8,425 nucleotides of DNA from an uncultured Emergencia sp. GTDB taxonomy: Bacteria > Bacillota > Clostridia > Peptostreptococcales > Anaerovoracaceae. Positions within the stretch are counted from its first letter, which is position 1; every line of letters begins with the position of its first letter. Location of the stretch: positions 1 through 8,425 of the forward strand of contig CABSEO010000064.1 in NCBI GenBank assembly GCA_902476665.1, written 5' to 3'. Under the pieces are notes generated by a model that was not told the origin of the DNA, searched no databases, and saw nothing but the letters and a program-made list of their open reading frames with translations. The position numbers and the translations under genes are program-made. This document shows, one piece after another, positions 1 to 5,827 of the stretch.

Positions 1-728
1 CTGCAACCCTGTCCGGCACTTTTGTGGTGACTAATGCGGAAATTCTGGCAGGGATTGTGCTGGCACAGCTGGTACATGAAGGCAATCCGGTAATCTATGG
101 AAGTTCTACAACAGTAATGGATATGAGAAGGGCTACTTCTCCTGTAGGTGCACCGGAGCACGGTATGTTCGGCGCCATGGTGGCACAGATGGGAAAATAT
201 TATGATGTAGTGACCAAGGTGGGAGGCACTTAGGCAGACAGTAAGGTGATGGACGTGCAGATTGGACATGAAAAGACCCTGACAGGCCTGATGCCTGTTC
301 TGGCAGGAACAGACCTGATTTACGGTCTTGGCATGATTGATATGGGTATGGCTATCAGTTATGAACAGTTCCTTATGGACGCTGAATTTGTCCGCATGTT
401 TAAGCGGACTGAAAAACCGGTAATGACAGACGAGGATGCTCTGGCACTGGAAGTAATCAAAGCCGTAGGGCCGGCAGGAAATTACCTGAGTCAGAAGCAT
501 ACCTTAAAACATATGCGTGATGAAATCTCTACCACAACTCTCATTGACAGACGTATGCGGGAAAGCTGGGAAAAGGACGGTGCCAGGGATATGCCGTCGG
601 CAGCCAGAGAAATGGCAAAAAAGATCTTTGCGGAGCATAAAGCTGCGCCACTGACAGAAGAGGCACAGAGAAAGATTACGGAGATTATCAGAAGAGAGGA
701 TGAGTTTTATTATGGAAATAAACATTAA
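1..728 (+). CDS. mttB: Trimethylamine:corrinoid methyltransferase MttB, pyrrolysine-containing, 5'-truncated by window edge
   Basis: This is the C-terminal half of an MttB-family protein, which moves a methyl group from trimethylamine to the cobalt of a cognate corrinoid protein (MttC) in the cytoplasm. Reading from base 3, 76 codons (ending KVGGT) lead to an in-frame TAG at 231-233. The same frame then continues (ADSKVMDVQIGHEK...) to TAA at 726-728. Family signatures are TNAEILAGIVLAQ, NPVIYGSSTTVMDM, GAPEHG before the amber codon, and DLIYGLGMIDMGMAISYEQ after it. The 164 residues after the amber codon nearly equal the C-terminal tail of archaeal MttB, from memory 495 residues with pyrrolysine at 334, so about 250 N-terminal residues lie outside the window. 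Standard translation would split it into two fragments. It overlaps the next gene by 17 nt. The alternative is a pseudogene with a nonsense mutation, but the exact position and the intact remainder argue against that. Confidence 0.92.
231..233 (+). other. In-frame amber codon, predicted to encode pyrrolysine
   Basis: TAG lies in the mttB frame in the context GGT-TAG-GCA-GAC, giving G-G-T-Pyl-A-D-S-K. In MttB the pyrrolysine sits in the barrel of the active site and is thought to position the methylamine for attack by Co(I). The residues on both sides match the family and no other in-frame stop occurs until TAA at 726-728. No ribosome binding site precedes the GTG/ATG at 246-251, so the downstream half is unlikely to be a separate gene. 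Decoding needs pylT, pylS and pylBCD, which are not in this window. Confidence 0.88.
693..699 (+). promoter_or_regulatory. Ribosome binding site inside the mttB 3' end that sets the start of the second methyltransferase gene
   Basis: AGAGAGG lies 12 nt before ATG 712. The in-frame ATG at 700 overlaps this purine run and leaves no spacer, so 712 is the better start and gives an N terminus (MEININVFSEEEKKKVHEK) like other family members. The site is within the last codons of mttB, so translation of the two genes is probably coupled. Confidence 0.6.
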
Positions 729-2100
729 TGTATTCAGTGAAGAAGAAAAGAAAAAAGTACATGAAAAAACCATGGAGATCCTCTCAGAAACAGGAATCTG
801 GATCAAAAGTCCTGCTGCTTTTGATATACTGAAAAAAGCAGGGGCAGAAACGGATGATGAACGCTGTATTGTCTACTTTACAGAAGAGATGGTAAAAAAG
901 GCTCTGGCTTCAGCACCTAAGCGGTTTACTCTGGGGGGCAGGAATCCGGTATATGACTATGCTCTTCCTTCAAAAGAAAGTCGTCATCTGATGAGCGGCA
1001 TCACAACCAATATTTATGATCCTTATACCAGAGAACGGAGAGAATCTACCAAGGAGGATGTTTTTAACGTGGGACGGGTATTTCAGCATGCAGAAACAGG
1101 CGCTGCATGCTGGACCGGGTGCAGTGCAGGAGATGTGCCTGAGAAAACCCATTGTCTCCATGAGATGGCAGCCATTATTGCCGGCACGTCTAAACATGTG
1201 CAGGTTGAACTTTCAAGTCCTTATGAGTCATCTTTTGCGGCAGAAATTCTGGAAGCCGTAACCGGAGGCGGACCTGAAGAGGTACGCAGAAGGAATATTG
1301 CTTCGGTCCTTTATTGTCCTGTTTCACCTTTGACGCAGGATAAGAACATGCTGGAAGCCTATCTGGCTCTGGCAGAATACGAAATCCCAATTAACATCTA
1401 CCCTATGCCGATGATCGGACTTACCTCTCCGGCATCTGTCTTTTCTACTATCTGTCAGATCAATGCAGAGGTGCTGTCAGCACTGGTACTGTTTCAGACT
1501 GTGAGACCCGGCTGGCCGATGATTTACGGAGTGGCATCAGGAGTTGCTGATCCGATTACAGGAGAGTATGTGAAGAGCGGAGAAGCGGCACTGGTCAGTC
1601 TCGGTGGCACAGAGATGGCTCGATTTTACGGACTGCCTTGTGCTGTCACCGGTGGGGGCAGTTTTGAGACCATGCCGACCTATCTGGGAAGGGCAGATCT
1701 GATTGACGGGATAGGCACTACCGATAACGGAATGGCGGTCAGTCTGGAAATGATTCTGACGGAAGATGAAATTGCAAAGCGCTGTCTGAGAATCGGAAAA
1801 GGTATCAGAATCGGTGCTGATACGGATTTGACTGAAGATATTAAGACGGAGGGGCCGGGAGGCACATTCCTTGCTCATAAATCTTCCGTAAAGAATTTCA
1901 GAAACCCTGACGAGTTGTACTATTCAAAGATGTTTCCTTCCAAACTGAGAAGTACTACTTTTGAGAAAAGGGACAGCATTGAAATTGCTAATAAGAAAGT
2001 CCGTGAAATTCTGGAAGGTCCGGTGACTGATGCCCTTCCGGAAGAAGTACAGAAACAGATTGACCTAATCTGTGAAAGAGCAGATGCGGGGATAAAGTAA
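712..2100 (+). CDS. MttB-superfamily methyltransferase without pyrrolysine (trimethylamine methyltransferase family)
   Basis: A 462-residue protein of the MttB superfamily, which lacks the amber codon. Non-pyrrolysine members characterised so far demethylate quaternary amines such as glycine betaine, proline betaine or carnitine, passing the methyl group to a corrinoid protein. The N terminus (LSETGI-like segment near residues 25-32) and the C-terminal region (PGGTFLAHKSSVKNFR, about 383-398) fit the family. At the pyrrolysine position the neighbour's G-G-T-Pyl aligns with G-G-G-Ser here (Ser317, codon 1660-1662). The following segment up to the shared DLI motif is 11 residues, against 26 in the upstream gene, so the pyrrolysine loop is both changed and shortened. 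The gene starts inside the end of mttB and is followed by a terminator at 2161-2228. The substrate cannot be named from sequence. The family call is firm, and demethylation of a quaternary amine is inference. Confidence 0.9.
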   Translation: MEININVFSEEEKKKVHEKTMEILSETGIWIKSPAAFDILKKAGAETDDERCIVYFTEEMVKKALASAPKRFTLGGRNPVYDYALPSKESRHLMSGITTNIYDPYTRERRESTKEDVFNVGRVFQHAETGAACWTGCSAGDVPEKTHCLHEMAAIIAGTSKHVQVELSSPYESSFAAEILEAVTGGGPEEVRRRNIASVLYCPVSPLTQDKNMLEAYLALAEYEIPINIYPMPMIGLTSPASVFSTICQINAEVLSALVLFQTVRPGWPMIYGVASGVADPITGEYVKSGEAALVSLGGTEMARFYGLPCAVTGGGSFETMPTYLGRADLIDGIGTTDNGMAVSLEMILTEDEIAKRCLRIGKGIRIGADTDLTEDIKTEGPGGTFLAHKSSVKNFRNPDELYYSKMFPSKLRSTTFEKRDSIEIANKKVREILEGPVTDALPEEVQKQIDLICERADAGIK

Positions 2101-2160
2101 TACACTTTATGCTGCATGGGGACAGGACGTTTTTATAAAATACAGATAAAAGTCTGGTGG

Positions 2161-2228
2161 TAGCAGGCAAAGCTTCTAAACTACAAAATGATTGCAGAGC
2201 TTTGCCTGCTATTTTGTATTTCTTTTAT
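2161..2228 (+). terminator. Rho-independent terminator of the methyltransferase operon
   Basis: A perfect 14-bp inverted repeat pairs 2161-2174 (TAGCAGGCAAAGCT) with 2198-2211 (AGCTTTGCCTGCTA) across a 23-nt loop. It is followed by the T-rich run ATTTTGTATTTCTTTTATT. The loop is long for a simple terminator, and part of it (TACAAAAT, 2182-2189) is complementary to the T-rich tail (ATTTTGTA, 2211-2218). Confidence 0.8.
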
Positions 2229-2274
2229 TAGTCCGACTTCAAAGAAAGTATTTTTGAGCAATAAGAAAAAACTG

Positions 2275-2303
2275 TTGACGACCTAAAGGTTTTTGGCTAT
2301 GCT
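2275..2303 (+). promoter_or_regulatory. Sigma-A-type promoter for the PucR-type regulator gene
   Basis: TTGACG (2275-2280) and TATGCT (2298-2303) are separated by exactly 17 nt. This matches the -35 hexamer at 5 of 6 and the -10 at 4 of 6 positions. It lies downstream of the terminator and would give a leader of roughly 110 nt. Confidence 0.6.
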
Positions 2304-2420
2304 CTTCCTAAGAAAATGAAGGAATTTGACAGATTTATTCCATTGCAGTCTGAACCGTAAAACTCTGAAGCGGAGATGTTTTCATCATGGAAATCTAAAT
2401 GCTATTGAACGGGAGGAGTT

Positions 2421-3572
2421 ATGTTTGTTTCGCTGAAAGAAATATTGAAAAACGAGTTGTTTAAGAAGGGTGAAGTGCTTGCCGGCTCAGGAGGCCTTGA
2501 CAGAAATGCCAAGAGAATTTCTGTATTCGACTGTCCCTGCAGAGAGGACTTGATCAAGAGAGAGATTCTGCGAGAAGGTGATCTGTTTATTACTTGTCTG
2601 GAACAGTTTAAACATGATGAGGAAAACATCAGTCGGTTTATTGATACCTTGATTTATACAGGCAGTGCAGGGCTGATTGTCGTATCAGAAGATATGATTC
2701 ATATTCTGAATCCTGGGGTTTTAAAAAGATGTAATGAAGGGAATTTGCCTGTGGTGCTGCTGAAGGAGGAAATTCCTTATGCAGCCATCATAGATACTGT
2801 CAACAAATATATTGCCATTGACAATATGCATGCACTGAATATGTTGAAGCTGGAAAAAATCATGTATGGCAATATATCTTTTGAAGAAAAAATGGAAACT
2901 CTGTACAGCATCAATCCTAATGTGAAACAGTATGTCCGTGTCATCAGTGTAGACGGAGAGTTCAACTCCGATATTGCACAGCTGGAACTTCATATGTATT
3001 ATCTGGATAAGAAAAGTGACATCTATGTACGCAGTGGTCAAAACATGATTTTTATTTTAAGCGATGACAGTCAGGATGCACTCAGGAGACATTCTGATGC
3101 TGCGGCCGTACGTTTTTCGGAGTTTCTGGATAATCCTGTTGCAGGTTACAGCAGAATTGCGGCACGCAAAGAGATTGAACGCACTCTGGAAGAGGCCAGA
3201 AGAGCACTGGAGACAGCTAAAGCTATGCAGATTTCCAGACAGACTTATGATCCGCTGTCAGTTTTACAGCTGCTGCTTCTTGTACGTGACAGCAGAGAGG
3301 CCGGAGACTTTTATCAGAAGTATGTGGATATGATTCGCAGTCATGTATCAGCAGAAAATCTACAGGAAACTCTTCGGACTATGGAGGTTTATGTAGCAAA
3401 TTCGGGAAATTTTCAGGAAATTGCCCGGATACTGAATCAGCATGAAAATACCATTCGATATAGGGTCAATAAAGTGAAACAGGCTCTGGATATGGAGAAT
3501 GACAATATAAAATTTCATGAAACCATTGCCATTGCAGTAAAACTGAGAACCTTACTGCATGAATCCATATGA
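2421..3572 (+). CDS. PucR-family transcriptional regulator
   Basis: A 383-residue DNA-binding regulator with PucR/CdaR architecture. The N-terminal PucR sensory domain spans about residues 5-125 (VSLKEIL, then REGDLFIT, then GSAGLIVV, then LPVVLL). The middle region, about 135-275, resembles the GGDEF-like linker domain of the family. A C-terminal PucR helix-turn-helix follows at about 318-375, with the typical NSGNFQEIARILNQHENTIRYR segment. No membrane segments are visible. ATG 2421 is preceded by GGGAGGAG with a short gap. Family members often activate purine, amino-acid or other nitrogen catabolic genes in response to the substrate. Placement between a methyltransferase operon and an NCS1 permease suggests it controls one or both of them, which is inference. 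The effector is unknown. The family assignment is strong. Confidence 0.9.
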   Translation: MFVSLKEILKNELFKKGEVLAGSGGLDRNAKRISVFDCPCREDLIKREILREGDLFITCLEQFKHDEENISRFIDTLIYTGSAGLIVVSEDMIHILNPGVLKRCNEGNLPVVLLKEEIPYAAIIDTVNKYIAIDNMHALNMLKLEKIMYGNISFEEKMETLYSINPNVKQYVRVISVDGEFNSDIAQLELHMYYLDKKSDIYVRSGQNMIFILSDDSQDALRRHSDAAAVRFSEFLDNPVAGYSRIAARKEIERTLEEARRALETAKAMQISRQTYDPLSVLQLLLLVRDSREAGDFYQKYVDMIRSHVSAENLQETLRTMEVYVANSGNFQEIARILNQHENTIRYRVNKVKQALDMENDNIKFHETIAIAVKLRTLLHESI

Positions 3573-3630
3573 AAATACAAAGAAGTTGTGAAATTTTCAA
3601 AAAACGACCGTATCTTTTAAAATTATAACA

Positions 3631-3684
3631 AGGTTTTCCTTTTTGAAGATTTATATAATTAAGAAAAATAAAGGAGGGAAACCT
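3631..3684 (+). promoter_or_regulatory. Permease leader: ribosome binding site, possible -10 element and overlapping inverted repeat
   Basis: The ribosome binding site AAGGAGG (3671-3677) lies 8 nt before ATG 3686. A perfect -10-like TATAAT is at 3654-3659, but I see no good -35. AGGTTTTCCT (3631-3640) can pair with AGGGAAACCT (3675-3684), 10 bp with one G-U pair, which covers the end of the ribosome binding site. Only transcripts that start upstream of 3631, for example read-through from the regulator, would contain both arms. Confidence 0.4.
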
Positions 3685-3685
3685 G

Positions 3686-4978
3686 ATGAATGAAGAAAGA
3701 AAAAAAGGAGGCTTAGAGACAACCACCCTGCAGCGGGTTCCTTTGGAAGCACGGAAAAGCTGGATCGATGTGGCGCTTATTCAGGCCGGTATTATGATTT
3801 GTGTTCCGAGTCTTATGCTGGGAGGCATTCTTGCAGAAAGTATGCCGTTGTCGGCTGCTATTTTATCCGGAGTACTCGGATATATTATCGTTATTATTTT
3901 ATTCTGTTTAATGGGAATTATCGGAAGCGATCTGGGCGTGCCTACCTGCATGACTGCTATGGGCGGTTTTGGGAAAAAGGGTGCCAGATATATTATCAGT
4001 ACATTGACATTTGTCTCTATGATTGGCTGGTTTGCTGTGCAGACCAGCGTCTGTGGGGATGCTTTTTCGAATCTGATTTCTCAGTCGTTTCATCTGAATA
4101 TTCCGCCTGCAGTGTCAATGATCGTATGGGGACTGATTATGCTGATTACTGCCGTATATGGAATTAATGCACTGGATCGGCTGAATCAGATTGCTGTTCC
4201 CGCACTGTTCCTTGTTACTGTTGTCGGTTGTCTGATGGCTCTGAAGCAGTACGGCACTTCTCAGCTTTCAGTAGCCCCGGCTCAGGTTACTATGTCCTTT
4301 GCAGACGGCATTGTACTGACAGTCAGCTTTATGGCAGCAGGCTGTCTGGCGGCATCTGATATAACCAGATACCAGAAAACCAGAAAAGATACTGTACTGT
4401 CCAGTTCTCTGGGGGTTGCACCTGCAGGAATTCTGATGATCATCATGGGAGCTGTGATGTCCAAGGTGGCACAGCAGTATGATATTACGCTGGTCTTTGT
4501 GGAAATCGGAATCCCGATTCTGGGCATGCTGGTTCTGATTGCTGCAACATGGACAACCAATACTACCAATGCGTATTCGGGAGGGATCAACGCAGTGCTG
4601 ATTTTTCATCTTGCTGAAGACAGACGTGCTGTGGCAACAATGGTATCCGGCGCACTGGGAACGGTTTGTGCTTTACTGGGGTTAGCAGACCATTTTGAAG
4701 ATTTTCTGTATGTACTGGGAGATCTGATGCTGCCGACTCTGGGGGTAATTGTTGCCGATTACTGGTTTGCGGCGAAAGGAAATCCGGAACATTATCGATT
4801 CGGCAATGTTTTCCACTGGGCAGGTATTATCGCATGGCTCTGCGGCTATGCAGTGATAAAGCTGATTCCATATGGAGTTCCGTTTGCGCAGGGCATTCTT
4901 GTGGCTGCAGTGCTGTATCTGATACTGAACAGACTGGTGCCTAAGAAAGGCGCAGCCGGGATAGAAGCTCTGGAATAA
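3686..4978 (+). CDS. NCS1-family permease, CodB-like
   Basis: A 430-residue integral membrane transporter of the nucleobase:cation symporter-1 family with about 12 hydrophobic segments, the first near residues 28-50. It shows family signatures comparable to E. coli CodB: GWFAVQ (114-119), YGINALDRLNQIAVPA (158-173), AASDITRYQKTRKD (222-235), ATWTTNTTNAYSGG (287-300) and a C-terminal GVIVADYWF. The usual length is 400-500 residues, so it appears complete. NCS1 members import cytosine, purines, allantoin, hydantoins, or vitamins such as thiamine and pyridoxine, usually with Na+ or H+. The gene lies 113 nt after the PucR-type regulator, a common pairing. The nearby MttB-type genes raise the possibility that it imports an N-methylated nitrogen compound, which is inference. 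It ends at a strong terminator (5025-5084). Confidence 0.9.
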   Translation: MNEERKKGGLETTTLQRVPLEARKSWIDVALIQAGIMICVPSLMLGGILAESMPLSAAILSGVLGYIIVIILFCLMGIIGSDLGVPTCMTAMGGFGKKGARYIISTLTFVSMIGWFAVQTSVCGDAFSNLISQSFHLNIPPAVSMIVWGLIMLITAVYGINALDRLNQIAVPALFLVTVVGCLMALKQYGTSQLSVAPAQVTMSFADGIVLTVSFMAAGCLAASDITRYQKTRKDTVLSSSLGVAPAGILMIIMGAVMSKVAQQYDITLVFVEIGIPILGMLVLIAATWTTNTTNAYSGGINAVLIFHLAEDRRAVATMVSGALGTVCALLGLADHFEDFLYVLGDLMLPTLGVIVADYWFAAKGNPEHYRFGNVFHWAGIIAWLCGYAVIKLIPYGVPFAQGILVAAVLYLILNRLVPKKGAAGIEALE

Positions 4979-5024
4979 GTCTGGCCCGCTTTTTAGTAAA
5001 AATTAAGCAAAATTTCATGAAAAT

Positions 5025-5084
5025 ATCCGAGTATGATCCGTTTTGCCTGATCTTAAGCAAAAGGATCCTATCTCGGATTTTTTG
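5025..5084 (+). terminator. Long hairpin terminator between convergent genes
   Basis: ATCCGAG (5025-5031) pairs with CTCGGAT (5072-5078). Inside it GATCC (5035-5039) pairs with GGATC (5063-5067), and TTTTGC (5041-5046) pairs with GCAAAA (5057-5062), with small bulges. This gives about 20 base pairs around a 10-nt loop. A run of T follows on the + strand (5078-5083), so it serves the permease best. The A-rich left side may give weaker termination for the convergent nitroreductase gene. Confidence 0.8.
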
Positions 5085-5094
5085 TCTAAAAACT

Positions 5095-5625
5095 TTAAAA
5101 GGTTTCTGTATGAATCTTATCCGGATCTATTTCTTCGTAAACGTGACATGGCAGAGACTCATCAGGATATCCCGCTGCAATGATACATAGTACGGCTAAG
5201 TGTTCCGGGATGTGAAGAAGGTCTTTTACATAGGCTTCGCTGCTCATATTCTGATTTGATTCACGCATCCGGATCTGTACCCAGCAGGAACCAAGGGACA
5301 TTGCTTCGGCCTGAAGCTGGATAAAAGCCGCGGCAATGGATGCGTCTTCTATCCAGGTGTCGGTTTTTGCAGTATCGGCCAGGACAGCAATGGCAAGTGG
5401 AGCGTCAGGCAGAAACGGCTGGTTTGGAGTACGGCAGTTTCCCAGCTTCTGAAGAGTCTGTCTGTCTTGTATTACAATAAATTCCCATGGCCTGGTATTT
5501 TTTCCTGATGGTGCAAGCTGTGCGGCCTGCAGCAGTTTTTCTGTTTTTTGCGGATCTACAGCCTCATTTTTAAATCTGCGGCAGCTTCTTCGTTTCAGCA
5601 GCAGAGTTGTTAAAGTATCGGACAT
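5095..5625 (-). CDS. Nitroreductase-family FMN-dependent oxidoreductase
   Basis: A 176-residue protein of the nitroreductase superfamily, cytoplasmic and expected to bind FMN as a dimer and use NAD(P)H. The N-terminal RRSCRRF (12-18) matches the family's RRS-x-R-x-F phosphate-binding motif. APSGKNTRPWEFIVI (38-52) is the second hallmark, and the C-terminal CIIAAGYPDE is the typical closing strand and turn. At 176 residues it is among the short members. ATG at 5625-5623 is preceded on its strand by GAGG with an 8-nt gap. It is transcribed alone, divergent from bioY and convergent with the permease gene. The natural substrate cannot be told from sequence, since members reduce nitroaromatics, quinones, flavins or other compounds. 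Confidence 0.9.
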   Translation of the reverse strand: MSDTLTTLLLKRRSCRRFKNEAVDPQKTEKLLQAAQLAPSGKNTRPWEFIVIQDRQTLQKLGNCRTPNQPFLPDAPLAIAVLADTAKTDTWIEDASIAAAFIQLQAEAMSLGSCWVQIRMRESNQNMSSEAYVKDLLHIPEHLAVLCIIAAGYPDESLPCHVYEEIDPDKIHTETF

Positions 5626-5664
5626 AGTTTTTTCCTCGTTTTCTCAAAAGTATCTGTTATCAGT

Positions 5665-5693
5665 ATTATACGCCTTTTTTGAGGTTGAGTCAC
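5665..5693 (-). promoter_or_regulatory. Promoter of the nitroreductase gene
   Basis: On the - strand TATAAT (5670-5665) is a perfect -10. GTGACT (5693-5688) lies 17 nt upstream of it and matches 4 of 6 positions of the -35 consensus. The spacing and the distance to ATG 5625 are ordinary for a short leader. Confidence 0.6.
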
Positions 5694-5748
5694 GTTTTTT
5701 CAGCAATACAAAAACGGCTGAAGGAAAGGGGTTATGACTATCTGTTAA

Positions 5749-5780
5749 TTGTCACCTTTGAAAATATATATGGTTGACAA
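5749..5780 (+). promoter_or_regulatory. Probable BirA (biotin repressor) operator upstream of bioY
   Basis: TTGTCACCT (5749-5757) and GGTTGACAA (5772-5780) form a two-half-site element with a 14-nt gap. The remembered Firmicutes BirA consensus is TTGTTAACC-N14/15-GGTTAACAA; the right half matches 8 of 9 positions and the left 6 of 9. ATTGTCA (5748-5754) and TGACAAT (5775-5781) are an exact 7-bp inverted repeat. The right half covers the -35 of the bioY promoter, as expected for repression when biotin is plentiful. Confidence 0.6.
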
Positions 5781-5802
5781 TGATTTTGAGGGATGGTATA
5801 CT
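5774..5802 (+). promoter_or_regulatory. Consensus sigma-A-type promoter of bioY
   Basis: TTGACA (5774-5779) is a perfect -35 and TATACT (5797-5802) a near-perfect -10, with 17 nt between them. Transcription would start near 5809, only about 20 nt before the ATG, just leaving room for the AGGGGGA ribosome binding site (5814-5820). Confidence 0.85.
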
Positions 5803-5827
5803 GTAAAGCAAAAAGGGGGAAAGAACG

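Larger units (their letters stand above)
2101..2420 (+). other. Intergenic region between the methyltransferase pair and the PucR-type regulator
   Basis: This 320-base gap holds a strong hairpin terminator (2161-2228), a sigma-A-like promoter (2275-2303) and a leader of about 110 nt before the regulator start. The ribosome binding site GGGAGGAG lies at 2411-2418. I see no cobalamin riboswitch, tRNA or convincing small gene. A short open stretch (2232-2360) is interrupted by TAA at 2262-2264 and has no start or ribosome binding site. Confidence 0.6.

Noticed and set aside
246..728. Separate gene starting at GTG 246 or ATG 249
   Set aside because: It is in the same frame as the sequence before the TAG, has no usable ribosome binding site, and starts in the middle of a conserved MttB motif. 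It is the second part of mttB.
504..806. Open frame on the - strand across the two methyltransferase genes
   Set aside because: It lies antisense to well-supported coding sequence, has no ribosome binding site and shows no protein-family character.
970..1878. Several open frames of 60-113 codons overlapping the second methyltransferase gene
   Set aside because: All lie within a strongly supported 462-residue gene and their translations look like shadow sequence with odd composition.
2101..2420. Cobalamin or other riboswitch in the gap before the regulator
   Set aside because: A B12-dependent pathway made this worth looking for, but I see no B12-box-like conserved core; only a terminator, a promoter and a plain leader are visible.
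4268..4609. Two - strand open frames inside the permease gene
   Set aside because: They are antisense to conserved NCS1 motifs. Their His/Cys- and Ser-rich translations are typical of the complement of membrane-protein codons.
5012..5024. Palindrome TTTCATGAAA just before the long terminator
   Set aside because: It is 10 bp, AT-rich and placed downstream of both convergent genes, so it is most likely chance or part of the terminator surroundings.
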